Source of the DNA: Flammula alnicola
Lineage: Eukaryota > Basidiomycota > Agaricomycetes > Agaricales > Strophariaceae
Assembly (NCBI GenBank): GCA_015499995.1
Contig: JADNRV010000002.1
Location: forward strand, 1,116,001 to 1,180,000
DNA: 64,000 nucleotides
Direction: 5' to 3'
The translations under genes were made by a program, and so were the position numbers. Positions 47,112 through 59,226 of the stretch are shown here, piece by piece; position 1 is the stretch's first letter; each line of letters starts with the position of its first letter. The notes below the pieces were generated by a model, which did not search any database, was not told where the DNA came from, and was given only the letters and a program-made list of their open reading frames with translations.

Positions 47112-48917
47112 TTAAGCCATATTGACGTCTTGTTGTTCTTCTTTGACTGCCTCGTCCTTGGGTTCCTCGTCTTTGACTTCCTCATCTTTGACTTCCGTAT
47201 CCTTGAGTTCCACGTCCTTTGGTTCCACGTCCTCTAGTTCCACGTCCTTTGGTTCCACGTCCTCTAGTTCCACGTCCTTGAGTTCCTCATCCCGGAGTTC
47301 CACCTTGAGTTCTTCTTCATTGGGTTCCTCTTCATTGGGTTCCCCTTCCTCGATTTCTTCGTCATCTGCATTCTCGGTTGCTTGCTTGTCGTCACGAACA
47401 GGCAGGGGAGGCTGACCAGGAAGACGCTAAGGTGGCACGTGTTTGGACTGAATGCATCCAAAGATAAAAGAAATATCCTTACTTTGAAAGCAAACTTGCA
47501 AACAAGATACCCTTTACCATCCCGTCCTTTCTCGGACCACGCCTTAAACAAAAATAGCAAAATCAATAAAAGTCATGGTATGTGGCACATAGTCTGGACA
47601 CATACCTTTTCTACCCTATAAAGGCCGTCATAGCGGTATCTGTGAAAATATACAGAGTTGAGGAGGGGTCATGCAAGGGAGGAATTTATCTTTTACCCTT
47701 CGCTGGGTGCATAGGGCGACCTTACTTTGAATCCACGGATAACCCGCACCGGCTTCTTAGTTTCGCAAGATCTCTGCGGGGGGGTTTAGGGGCGAGAGCA
47801 TGACTAACGGTATTTTCAGCATACCTGCAGCATTTTATTGAACTAGATATTGAATAAAGCATTAGCTATAGACATATTTTCCACGAAGTTATGCCAATTA
47901 CTTACGGTATTGTCGAATGTCTGATCAGAGCTCTGCGGTGCTGTGCGAAGCTGAAGATGACTTTATTCAGCAATGAATAGACGTCACGAATTAGGATTTA
48001 CATTTTTTGGCGCAGTCTTCGTGCCTTTAAGATCACGACCACCTTCATAACACAGAGGGCATCAGGCAGTTAGAATTTGGAGATTCTGAGGAAGAGCATA
48101 CCAGATCCGGTATATGTACTTCAGGAAGTGACAGTCAGTACCAAAACCAATTCAAACCACAAGACGTCAACTCACAAAGCATAGCCCAAATCCACGTCGT
48201 CGTCATATCCGCCGCTGAGAGCCACGCTGTAGGCGCCTTGGCTGCCGCCAGATATACCTCCAACCCAAGGTCTTGGAGCGAGTAAATATAATTGTACGCT
48301 AGGCTCCTAAACAACGGGACGTACGCGTGAATGGAGTCCGCACTGCAGCCTTGCCTAGTCTCCCACCAGGTGCCAACCTCGATTCCCGGAATAACTCCGT
48401 ATGTTTTTCTAATTGGTTTGTGAGACCAAAGCGGGTAGACAGAGAAATAAAATCGGCCAACGTACGGGTCATATTTTCGTGGTCCATCTTCGCGTCCCAA
48501 GGGCCCTGTGTTTTCTGAAGTCTTTACGCCGCTTGAATAAGCTACGGGGACAGGAGATCCTTTGATAATTTCCTTTTTATAGTCAACTACTTTGCTGCAT
48601 TGCGAGAACTGCGTCGGACTCCAGATTCTGGGACAGAATCCGACAAATTGACGCGTGGAGCTTTGGCAACTGGTGGGGTTTCTTCGCCGTTCGAAGAAGG
48701 TTCAGGTAGCTTCCTTTTCTTTACAGCGGGTTTTTCTTGTCGAGTTTTTCTCTAGGTTCCAGGGTTGGTTTATCGAATCCCAGTGCCATCAATATCTCTT
48801 TATTCTGTGTAATGAGATCTGTTAATGTCGACGTAACTTACAGTTGAAAACTGCTTTCCATCACTGACGTACCCTTTTCATGTTCGCTTGTTTCGTTTTT
48901 TCATATTCGGATACCAT
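47112..48917 (-). CDS. SRA-YDG domain protein (UHRF1-type methylated-DNA reader), with two apparent 1-base deletions
   Basis: Twelve exons: 48873-48917, 48466-48804, 48325-48408, 48176-48271, 48102-48118, 48002-48042, 47906-47950, 47825-47842, 47697-47773, 47606-47639, 47483-47542 and 47112-47426; about 390 residues. The SRA-YDG domain reads KTYGVIPGIEVGTWWETRQG, GAYSVALSGGYDDDVDLGYA, TYTGSGGRDLKGTK, RTAPQSSDQTFDNT, KKPVRVIRGFKVRSPYAPSE, YRYDGLYRVEKAW and VCKFAFKRLPGQPPLP. A basic N terminus precedes it and an acidic ELEDVEPKD repeat tail follows. SRA domains bind 5-methylcytosine. There is no RING or PHD domain. Exon 2 changes frame at A runs near 48592 and 48732; its length fits exactly two missing bases. 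Confidence 0.88.
47199..47290 (-). repeat. Coding tandem repeat in the acidic tail of the SRA-YDG protein
   Basis: A 30-bp unit (TTCCACGTCCTTTGGTTCCA on the plus strand) recurs, encoding alternating VELEDVEPKD blocks. Expansion or contraction in frame would change tail length without breaking the protein. Confidence 0.8.
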
Positions 48918-49436
48918 ATTTAGTACTTCAATGGCTCAAGAAGAGTCGCCAACAGAGAAAGACGCGTAGAATATGCAAGGAGTTCAGGCCACAATGTCGC
49001 AAGGGACAGAAATACATTGCCAATATTTTGCTCAAAGGTCAGACGAGGTTCACGTGACCGTGTAGCACTGTAATAATACTTACAGCTGAGCTTCAGGACA
49101 TTTAAAATTAAAATATTTACGACCAGCTGAATTATACACCTCTGTGCTAAGTCGACACGATTCCCCCAACGTTGCTGCAGGGATTGGCTATTACTTAGGT
49201 CATGGGGCGAAATGCAAGATGTATTCCCGTTCAGTAAAGAGTTACCAGCGCATGTTGAATGACAATTGACGTTAGTAGGCCCGTAATTATATGACTGTCC
49301 AAACGATCGCCGATTTACAAATAAGTAGAAAGAGATAGACGAAGCGACCTTTAAGAATCCAACCAACTCCAGAAGTTGACCATCCAGCATTAATTCATAG
49401 GGTATATCCCGGTCCTTCTAAATTGCTTGACGTGGA
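48918..49436. other. Spacer between SRA-YDG start and SEC9 stop
   Basis: A 156-codon minus-strand ORF at 48920-49390 (contains AQRCIIQLVVNILILNVLKL) has two hydrophobic segments but no recognised family, and it sits on the SRA-YDG promoter. It is probably not a gene. Confidence 0.4.
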
Positions 49437-50622
49437 TTACTTGATTCTCTTGAGCTGAGATGAAGATGAAGGTTATGAGCGATCATGTTATATAAATGCT
49501 TTGAAAACTCACGCGTTCCGTGTTCCTGTAGAGCCTGCCATCGACATCAACAGTCTTGTCTTCAATCCGTTTGATTCTGTCGACCTGTTTGTCGAGCTCA
49601 TCACCCATAGTCATTCCAAGAGCCTTGAGACGCTTCGTGGCTTCGCTGATTTCATCTAGATTGTCGTCCAATTCATCTTCTACTTCATCATCGGAGGCAT
49701 TGGCTTCAAATTGGTAACGTTTGCGCTGTTCCTTTCTCGCCGATAGTTGTTCGACAGTTTTCATACGACTGCGACCACCAAGGAGTTCTTCGTCGTCGTC
49801 TCCACGACCGTAAGTCGCGGCTCGTCCGAGTCGGTTCTGAGTGTCTCGAATGTCCATCATCGCCTTCTCCCTTTCGTCTCGTTCATCTTCGTATCGGGCC
49901 TGTAATTTAGCCTCTTGTGCAGCCCGCTTGCTATCCTTGTTGAATGTGATGACGGGGCGGAAGATGGATCTGTTGAGTTGCTTGAGTTCATCGGTCTTAT
50001 CGTCAGCCCGCTGAGAATGTCCTTTTGATACATCAAGATGGCGCTCGGTATTGGCCAATTTTTCTGAATTACGATGTCAGATCTAGAAAATTATAGCTAA
50101 AAATGACTTACCCGACTGGTCGCCTAGTCGAGTTAAAGTATTACGAGCTGTTTCTTCAGCCTCGCGAGCCATTCGAAGGGCGTTCCTGGTCGAGTTTACA
50201 CTCTCTTGCTTGACAAAGCGAGTTTGTTGCTTGATGCCTTCGACGTCCTCGTCGTTCTCCTCGCCAGGAGGAGGCGCTCTCCCAACGTCAGGTCCGTCAA
50301 AGAACCGCCCAGAGCCTCCTTTCGATGGATTGTAACCGGAGAAGAGTTCATTTCGATCGCTGTCCAACTCAGCTGTACCGCGAGAGTAAACATCGCCCAC
50401 TCCGCGGTTTCTGTTATACTTGTCAACATAAGGGTCGTTAGCTTCAGCCTTGTTATAAGATCCCTGTCGACTAATGCCATTGTAGGGGTCGCCGTCCCTG
50501 CTGGCGATATATGTATTGGAAGAACCCCTAGATGGGCTGACGAACGTGGAGGAAGACGAAGTTGAGATTGGGGCTGAGACGGGAGGAATGAGAGTTGTGG
50601 GTTTCTTCTTGAAGAGAGGCAT
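49437..50622 (-). CDS. SEC9: SNAP-25-type t-SNARE Sec9
   Basis: The predicted 359-residue plasma-membrane t-SNARE comes from exons 50112-50622, 49513-50063 and 49437-49454; the last exon encodes only LKRIK. A disordered N terminus starts MPLFKKKPTTLIPPV. The first (Qb) SNARE helix lies around VNSTRNALRMAREAEETARN and LANTERHLDVSKGHSQRADD. The second (Qc) lies at the C terminus, LDEISEATKRLKALGMTMGD and LDKQVDRIKRIEDKTVDVD, ending NTERLKRIK, a typical Sec9 end. It acts in fusion of secretory vesicles at the cell surface. There is no membrane span, as expected for the family. Confidence 0.94.
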
Positions 50623-50931
50623 TGGTAGTGCAGAACGATGTGGGGGTATTAGAATTGGATGATTGTTACAGCAGATGTCTCTATATAAGCTTAAGCAGCA
50701 CGTGACTCGATCAACATAGCCTTACACAGTAACTTACAGTGTACACTCGTTTCGCGGCGACACAGCCTTTTGCAGCGACCGTAACCGACATGGAATAGGC
50801 TTGTTTGTGGATTTTAATAGAACATAATGACCTATCCAACAGATGTAGATCTAGAGTAAGTACTACTTTTGGGGATCAAGCTAGAGGTTATGGAACAGAA
50901 GGAAGATGGTTGGAGACATGTCCACGATTCT
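50623..50931. other. Spacer between SEC9 start and MPP10 stop
   Basis: This 309-bp stretch holds the SEC9 promoter; no gene is visible. Confidence 0.5.
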
Positions 50932-53395
50932 TTAATGTTTGTGTTTAGTTTTAGAATCTGTGATACCTTTCTTACCAACGACCGTCACACCCTTCCCATG
51001 CTTTACAATGCTATCAAGTGCAGCTTGTTTCTGTTTCTTGACACTGCCGATTCCTTTGGCTTTCGCGAATTTATCGACACTCTTGTCGAGAGCGTCACGC
51101 TGCCGTTTCTTGGTTTTTCGTTCTTTGGTATGGAGGGCACGTTTTTCAGCAGGGGTTAATTCGCTTCGGGCTCGTGAAGAGGAAGGCGATGCCGAGAACA
51201 CCTCTTCAGGGGCAAGCATAGTCGATGTGGACTTTGTCGTTGGCAAAGCAGACTCCAATGTGGCCGTAGCTGTATTAGTGACAGTTGATATCGTCGCCTT
51301 TGGCTGTCGACGACAATAAATAAGGTATGCATTAAAGGAACGAAAATAAGACATACGAGTTTGGGCACAAAGTGCGCATTACAGAGTGCGTCGAGCTTGC
51401 CGCAAATATTTTCCCAGAGGGCATTAATGTCTTCGTGTTCCTTCTTGAGTTTTCCATCACGATCGTCGGGAAGAGTTCCTCCTTCCTGGCTTGCAACATA
51501 TTCACTTTCGTATATCTGGGCAAGTGACTGAGACGATTTCGAATCCTGTAGTTCGAAAAACTTTGAAGGCAAGAAAGGCTTGTCCTCAAGCAGGCGTATT
51601 CGGACTACATCGTCAAACCGACCCTCTAAAATGCGTGCTTTGATGGTCTCCTCTAGGGTTCGTACTGATTTTTCCGTTGTAACAGGGACGGCCTTCATGA
51701 TGCGCTCGAATTCGAGATCTTCCTCCAACAGGGAGTTCTGTGGTCTTTGGCGTGTTCCAGCTTCACCCATTAGTGTCCACTCTTTGGGAGCGACGTTCTC
51801 GGATTCCAATTCTGCGATTTGCTCTTTCAGCGCAGCCATCCGTCGCTGGTATGTTGTCATATCTGTTGCATATTTGTTAATAGAATACTAGTCTGATGAA
51901 AGTCACACTCGCCGTCCTGAGGGTCTTCGTCTTCTTCAGCAAAAAGGTCATGCTTCAGGCGTTCCATCGTCATATTGGGGGCTGTATGCTTTTCGGACTC
52001 TTCGGACTCTTCTTCAGATCCTTGGTGGTCGCTATCCGTATCTAGCTCTTCCTCCTCTTCATTCTCTTGTTCGTCAGAGTCTTCGTTGTCCTCGTCGTCA
52101 AAAAAACCTTCGTCATCTTCCTCTTCCTCGTCACTATCGTCGTGTAAAGACCTATTTTTCCCGGTTGCCTTAATTTCTTTTACGCGGACTTGATCATTAA
52201 AGCGAACTTTTGTCTTTACATTTGTCTTTTCCTGTTTATGCGGTGTAGGCATTGCAGATGAGCGCGAAGGAGGCTCGAAGAAGTCGCGATAATATAATTC
52301 TGAGGAATAATGTTATGAATAAATTTATTCGAAAATGAAACGAACCTACCACCCCCGTTATTCTCCAAGTCCTCTTCATCGAAATTTTCAGCGAAGTCAA
52401 CATTGGCGAAGAGGTCGATATCCATGTTTTCATCTTCGGAATCGTCGTCGCCGGCAAGATGACCTTTCGACGATGATTTAGACTCTGCACGCTCCGTGTC
52501 CGCGTTAAATTCTGCAAGATTGAAGAAACCGTCGTCAAGCTCGGAAGTCGCTGATTTTCCTTTCTTCTTTCGAGAGGAGTGAGAGATAGATTTTAGCGAA
52601 CTCGATCTTGACTGTTCAGTATTGATTTCCTCATCCGCCTCATCCAATTCAAGATCGCGCAAGGGGGAGATTCCTTCTTCCGCGTCATCTTCATTGACTT
52701 CCTCGTCCAACTCTGAGCCAGTATACGACTGTTCTTCGTCTTGAGAGTCCTCCGAGCCATCGTCAAATCCGTATTTAGCCAAGATTTCGTCCATGTCGAC
52801 GTCCTCGTTGCCCTCGAGAGCTTCAAGGACCTTTCGCAGCTTCCCATCGTCATTGTCTTCTTCTTCCTCACTGCTGTCTTCCATTTGCTCGTTTTGTTCT
52901 TCGGATTCACCTTCTAGAACGAAGTCGAGCATTCGGCAGATCGTCTTCGTCCGGAGATCCAGTTGTGCCCAGACTTGCTCTTCATCCATGTTGTCCACGA
53001 ACAAAGATTTTAAAGGAGTGAATTCAAACAAGTCCTTTTGAACGCCATTAGCAGAGGGTTTCTGAGCTTCGGTTTTCATTTTCGACCTTGTCTGAGGCGC
53101 AAGGGACGGCGCAAGGGATGTCAAAAGGTCGCCGATATGAGGCCTAGAGGATACCTCAGATTGCACAGCTGAAATGAAGGTTAGTGAAACATTAAGAAAG
53201 GAAATAAATTGCCGTACAGAGGTCGAATATATGTTTGACAGCATTCAAGGCTGCAGCTTGAATCTCTTGATTTCCTAACGCAAGGGTTTCAGGACTGTCC
53301 TCAAGTAAAGTTGAAAGCTTCTGGAACTCGGGCGGCAGTTCGGAAGAGCCCTGAGTACAGTCCACTATGATGCTCTGCGCGGAGGTTGGTTCCAT
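50932..53395 (-). CDS. MPP10: U3 snoRNP component Mpp10
   Basis: The predicted 753-residue nucleolar protein comes from exons 53218-53395, 52350-53168, 51913-52299, 51357-51862 and 50932-51303. It opens MEPTSAQSIIVDCTQGSS, has long acidic tracts (DDSDEEEEDDEGFFDDEDNE), the conserved MTTYQRRMAALKEQIAELES, VAPKEWTLMGEAGTRQRPQN, NSLLEEDLEFERIMKAVPV and FFELQDSKSSQSLAQIYESE, and a lysine-rich C terminus. Mpp10 with Imp3 and Imp4 is part of the small-subunit processome for 18S rRNA maturation. Intron 51863-51912 appears to start GCGAGT (GC-AG type); a GT donor two bases later does not keep frame. Confidence 0.94.
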
Positions 53396-54142
53396 ATTAT
53401 GCAACAGCAAGCCAATGCGAGAAGAATTTTGCAAAAGTCACCTCCGATGATGTTTGCCTGCTTTAGCAGTCCTATAGTGCTTCCGTCAAAACTTTTCAGT
53501 CTGTTTTGATATGCTTGTCAACAGCTTCAAACCTTCAACGCAAAATGACCTTCAATGACGGTCTTCCCAAACTCTCACTTGTCTCGATATGATTCTAAGC
53601 TTGTTCTGTCCTTGGAATGAATTTACCAGAACGGAATTTTTTTCTACAATAGCTGGCTATCGGCTGAGGATGTTTTGTTGCCATTTGGAGCTTGCTTGCA
53701 AGTCGTTGCATACTTCTTCGCTCCACTTCAAGATCATCCCATTACGCTTCCAACTCGTGTCGAACTAAAGGAAATCAGTCTGACCGATCGTTCTCGTGGA
53801 AAGAACAATACAGGGTGCCAATTTGCAACCATCGCTGTCCTTCCTCCATTCTAGCCCTCACAACTACGACAATGACTTGCTTATGTAACACAGCAACCTC
53901 GTCCTCGTCCATTGTTCTTTACGGAACTCGATGCGTGCGGCTTTATACAAGGTACATTATGTTAACCCTAGTGCTCAAAGCTGCTATAAAAGCTCCCAAG
54001 ACGAATTAATGCCATCCATCAGGCTTTCCTGTTGATTATTTTCCTCGTTTCTTTCCTTTTTTTCATACTTTTTTCTCCCAAGTCGCTAGTCGACATTTAA
54101 CGACCCCAGCCCCCGTGTAGCATATCAAAAACTCAGCAAAAC
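53396..54142. promoter_or_regulatory. Divergent intergenic region between MPP10 and the SUR7-like gene
   Basis: The 747-bp stretch separates two opposed start codons. A long pyrimidine-rich leader (about 54030-54080) precedes the SUR7-like start. No gene is visible. Confidence 0.45.
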
Positions 54143-55083
54143 ATGATCGCAGGTCTTTCAAAAGCCATCACACTTTATCTTGCACCTCTATTGGCGCTCA
54201 CGGCTATAATTCTCTCCCTCTTGGCCTTACTTGCCCCAACGTTGCTTCTTCACGATCAAGTCGCTCTCCTCACGGTTTTGCCTTCCACGGCTTTGCAATC
54301 CAGCTCATCTAATGGGGTCGATGGACCTAGTGTTTTTATGGGAATATTAGGTGCGAACGAGGTTGCATGTATTTCCTTCGCTGTGGTGCTCATGCATATT
54401 CTACCCAGGCTCTTGTTCGCGAGCAAATAATGCTGCAAATATCAACTGCACATCTGCAGCGCTCTCACCCCTGTATGGTACGTCTAATCACGCTTCATAT
54501 CAAAGTACTTGATTTTTTATGTCTTGTAGATCTTTCGGTGCTCCCAAACAGTACACCGAATCAACTCCTGTCTGCGCCTGCGGCTTCAACTCCGGCCTTC
54601 ATTGCCGTCGCTATTGCGTTTATGGCACTATTTTTTGTGGCTTTCACGTTGATCTCTTTCTCACATAAAATGGGTGGTAAAATCAAGGCAATGTTCGAGA
54701 AGCCTCTCTTGCAACGCTTATCAGCGTGGATTGGATTTTTTGGCTTCATCATTGGTAGATTGATCATGGTTTGTTTCCTCACCCCTCTGTTAACTGATCC
54801 ATATTTTTCAGGCCTTACGTCGTTCCTTATCGTTCGGATGTGGTTTGGGAAGGCCGTCCAAGATTTCAATGCAAGCATCGCAGCACAAGGTCAACAAGGA
54901 CCGAAGTTGATTGCCGCACTTGGAAATGCATTCACCAGTGAGTTAACCTAATTGTTTCTCTCTGATTTTGCTTATGACTCGCCTTTGACAGTGGCCTGGG
55001 TGGCTTACGCGTTTTACGCGGTTCCAATCATTTGTTCTCTCGCAAAACTTAACGTAACAATTCCAACCAAGCAAGGCGCTTGA
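54143..55083 (+). CDS. SUR7/PalI-type four-span membrane protein
   Basis: The predicted 239-residue protein comes from exons 54143-54350, 54409-54477, 54530-54754, 54812-54937 and 54992-55083. The first span (YLAPLLALTAIILSLLALLA) is followed by an extracellular loop with SCSRANNAANINCTSAALS, then FIAVAIAFMALFFVAFTLIS, LSAWIGFFGFIIGLTSFLI and WVAYAFYAVPIICSLAKLNV. This order fits the SUR7/PalI claudin-like family of cortical membrane proteins linked to eisosomes, pH signalling or wall stress. The precise subfamily is not clear. Confidence 0.82.
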
Positions 55084-55737
55084 AACGTGGACCTGTACAT
55101 ACTTTACTCTTCAATAACCTATCTAGCAACTTTTTCTAGGCTTTTCTCTGCCCTGGGTGTTAATATTATTGTCAAATACTTCTGCAGAATTCAACAGTGT
55201 GCATTGAGACAAATCCGCCAACGGTCACGTTGGCATGACCTGTGACTCGACCAGTTTTGTGACATGTTGTTGCCATCACCGTGATCCCCGACTGTCGACG
55301 CGTTCAAGGACCAACCAAGTCATTCTCTAAGTACCCACATGCCTCGACATCTTTCGGCATACGATCCCATCTCGCTCGAGTTCTACAACGCACGCGATGT
55401 CACATGAATATTACCGAAACATTGATGGGTTCTCGCTATTGGAACACATCTCCCGAACAAATACCGCTGTTGGAGAACGAGCCTCCCTGTGACCTGATGC
55501 TTGCTTATCGGCATGCTGTCAGGTAGATATTCTGAGTCTAGTTGACTCAAAAAAAGCCAACGCACCCATGACTGTCCTTCCGGAATCCCAGATCTACGTT
55601 TCAGCTACGGCTCGGAGTCAGCGCAGGACCAGAAGTGCTTTGATATGGCTGGCAATCGCAAGACCTATTGTCGTCCCACCTGGTGTCCGACTTCGTATAA
55701 ATAGGGCGACGAAAAGTCTTCCGTCCTTGCTCAACAA
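55084..55737. promoter_or_regulatory. Intergenic region and TATA-containing promoter of the first PL8 gene
   Basis: A canonical TATAAATA lies at 55696-55703, only about 35-40 bases before the ATG at 55738, implying a very short leader. A short ORF at 55281-55526 has no recognised product. Confidence 0.5.
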
Positions 55738-58504
55738 ATGAAGCAAACCACAGTCGCTCTTCTATTGCTCTCGGTGCTTTATGCACAAACCTCTCTCGTC
55801 GCAAGTGACGATGTTACCGTTGCTCGTCAACAAAGACTTTCTGTCATTGTTGGCAGTACTACTGGAGCAACGTCAATCTCAGCCTGGTTAATGGTCCAAT
55901 CTGTCCTTGCGGTACATCGATATTAACCTCCTTATGCACAGGCTATCTACTCTTGGTTCTGACGGCAAATGGCCAGATTCCGAAATTAATTACACCACTG
56001 GGTGTGATGCACAGGCCGCCAGCTGGCCGGCCCAGTCCCACTGGAGTCGCATCAGTACGTTTTGAAATTATTTCTATGAATGAGGAAATTTTACCGAACC
56101 CAAGATACCTTTGCTGCTGCTTGGCACGGTGGCCTCAAGAATGCTGCCCAATTTGCGGGAAATGCTACTTTGCGAGCTTCGACCAGTTCGGCCATGAATT
56201 TCTGGTTTTCAAATGATTTTACCGTACCGGCTTGTTTGGACTCTGGTGGTACTGCCGCATGCCCCTGCTCTACGCCTGGGCTTTGGAACACCAACTGGGA
56301 TTCGAATGTAAGCTGCATTTAATTTGTACCTCCTCAGCCAAAGAGACCAAGATGTATATCAGATAATCTTAATTCCGGGCTGGGTGGGACAAGTCTGCCT
56401 GCTATTGGGCGACTCCCTGACGACGAGCGAATCCCTTGGGTGCCAGCGGATGACAAGTCGTTCCTACGGGACCTTCCTGACAGGAATAAACGGTGTTAGC
56501 TCAATTACCGGAGCAAATACTATGGACATTGCCAGCATCGGGATAGACCTGGGATTATCGACCGCAAATACAACTCTTCTTACTGATGCTTACAACAGAG
56601 TTCATCAAGAACTTACCGTGAAAAATGGTTTGAAAGTTGATGGTATTCGGGCCGACGGTTCTTTTGGTATGTCTGGTTTCATGATCCCATTAATCGTCTC
56701 TAATTTGATTATTTCCATCACAGGTCAACACGCTGGGATTCTCTACAACGGAAATTATGGTATGTCATTTCTATCAACGTCAACATAGAGATTGACCTTT
56801 TATTTTGTTATTTTGTAGGAAAGGATTAGTGAGTCTTACACAAAATGCACGGCTAGCTGCGTGAAATAAATAACCTTTTTAGTGCAAATGATGTTTATAA
56901 TCTGGAGCTTACTGCAGCAGGAACCGCCTTCCAAGCCCCAACCACTTCGCGATCCGCTTTCATTTCCTTGCTACAAGCAAATCAGTGGATGATCTTCAAA
57001 AACGTAGTAACCGACGTTTTACATTGGGATTTTGTGCGTACACTGCGGTTTTTTTGTGGATTCGATTCTTCAACTCTTTAATTTTCAGTCTGTTCTTGGT
57101 CGAATCATCAGCTTGCCCGTCGCCGATGACCAGTACGTTTAACATTAATTCCACGGCGAATTTTCTGACCGTCATTCGTGGATCCTAGAGCCACGGAGAA
57201 TCTCAAAACAAACCTCACGCAAATGCAGGCCCTCGGTCAACTCTGGAACTCGCCCGAAATCACTCAAGTTTTCGATGACCTCTCTGTGAATTCTACCACT
57301 GCCAATATAGGCTCACTAAACGGCAATAACATGTTTTATGCCAATGATTACATGGTACGACCTTTGCATCGTCGCGAAGATCGAATTCTTATCGGTCTTG
57401 TAGGTCCAACGTGGAAATGGATATGTCACTACCTTGAAGATGTTTTCCAACCGAACGCAGAATACCGAATGCCTCAATTCTCAGAATCCTTTCGGTTTCC
57501 ATCTTTCCGACGGAGCAGTATACAACTACGTGACGGGAAACGAATATGAAGACATTTTTCCTGCATGGGATTGGAATTTGATACCTGGAACCACTGTCGA
57601 CTATGGCGCCACTCCTCTCAGCTGCTCGACAGCACAGAAAACTGGCACTCAATCCTTCGTTGGTGGGGCATCTGATGGAACCATTGGCGTCGCTGCCATG
57701 CGCTACGAAACTCCAACCACTAAAACTCTCAACTGGAGAAAGACGTGGTTTTTCCTCAACAACGACGTACAATTCGTGATGGTCGCTCGCCTGACATCCT
57801 CAACGACAGCCCCAGTGTTCTCTGTCCTTGACCAACGAAGGCAGGATGGGCCAGTATTTGTGAATGGCATACAGAGCACCGGCGGCAATTTCTCGTCGGC
57901 GGCCACACTTTGGCACGGGGGCGTTGGTTATGCTTTCAATACCTCCAACCCAAGCACATCGCTTTCCTTGTCGCTCAGCACTTCGACAGGATCCTGGCAG
58001 ACAATTTCAACCTCTTCCCAGCTTCCTGTCACAGTGGACCTATTTTCGGCATGGCTCAACCACATCGACACCACCGCCTCCATTTCCTATACCGTTTTTC
58101 CTGGAACAACTCAAGCATCTTTCCAACAAAAACTGACCGCACTGCAGTTGAACTCCATTCGAAACGATGGCAGTATCTCTGCCTTACTTGACGCATCCAA
58201 TAATATAGCTATGCTTGTGTACTGGGTTGCCGGTGGTGGCTCGGTCACAGTACCCTCCACCACCGGGAAAGCTGCGCTCACTGTCAAGACGAACGGGAAC
58301 AGTATTATCATCATGAACCTCAGCACCTGGGCCATAACAGTTTCCGATCCTACGCAGTCACTTACCTCCGTGACAATGACCTTCAGCCTTGGCTCTGGTT
58401 CTATTCCTGCAGGATGGGCGTCTTCATCCAGGTCACTGAACCTTACTATCACTCTTCCCGCTGGAGGTATTATTGGAAGCACCGTTCAGCAATCGTTATT
58501 TTAA
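55738..58504 (+). CDS. Secreted polysaccharide lyase family 8 (hyaluronate/chondroitin/xanthan lyase type), copy 1
   Basis: The predicted 758-residue enzyme comes from exons 55738-55886, 55942-56054, 56105-56307, 56363-56666, 56724-56759, 56819-56828, 56883-57033, 57089-57132, 57189-57354 and 57404-58504. After a signal peptide (MKQTTVALLLLSVLYAQTSL) comes the alpha/alpha-toroid with AAAWHGGLKNAAQF, LWNTNWDSN and VDGIRADGSFGQHAGILYNG, which carries the catalytic His/Tyr region (QHAGxxYNGNYG). FYANDYMVQRGNGYV follows, then the C-terminal beta domain (YEDIFPAWDWNLIPGTTVDY). It likely cleaves uronic-acid polymers outside the cell. Exon 6 is 10 nt. Two introns of its neighbour are absent here. 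Confidence 0.93.
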
Positions 58505-59226
58505 AGAGTAGATCTCTACCTCGTAGTTCTGGGGGTGAGGTTGTGAGATTGTTGGATTGGATAACCTTACGTTGAATTTGAATGATATATTGGTGTCCCC
58601 TAACTTCTACCTAAACATTGATCATAAGACCTTTTCCTTCTGCCATATTTCACTCTACATTTTCGCAAAAGGCTTATTTATACATGGCGGTTTCAGCTCT
58701 CTGGCCCGAGCAATTTTACCATGGGTATAGAGAGAAGCTAGTTAGGAAATGCCTGGCTGACGCGATGCGGTTGTTTCTAAATTTACCTGTGCCCTCGCAA
58801 AAATGACCTGGCACTTGCTTTCTACTCCATGCGCTCAGCAACCTTGCAGTCATTCATGCCACACAGGTCTCTGGGCTTCCATGTCACCACAGAATCATGA
58901 GGCCCTCCGCCAGCACTTCAAGAAGCTTCGACACCATGATGGCCTGAAAATTGGTAACAGCGTGTCAAGAGACTGGCATTGATTGGTGTGAAAAATTGCA
59001 GTTATGCATCTGACCCTATCTGACCGCGGTGATCTGACCCTAGTCTTAGAACTCTTGCGGCAACATTTGAGCTTCTACTAGTCTGGCGCTTTTTGGAATA
59101 AAGCTAGCCTTCTGTCGTCGCAAGCCGACATTCAAAGAATATATGTACCTCTCGTTATCCTTCAATGCATTTAGCGACTCGCGGACCCTTCCCAACCCAG
59201 AATTACTTGCACGGTGTCTATCAACG
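58505..59226. other. Spacer between the tandem PL8 genes
   Basis: This holds the promoter of the second PL8 gene and the 3' flank of the first. A near-direct repeat of TCTGACC occurs at about 59010-59040. No gene is visible. Confidence 0.4.

Noticed and set aside
48920..49390. 156-codon minus-strand ORF
   Set aside because: No family recognised; it abuts the SRA-YDG start and probably lies in promoter sequence.
51975..52193. Serine-rich plus-strand ORF
   Set aside because: It is antisense to the acidic tracts of MPP10.
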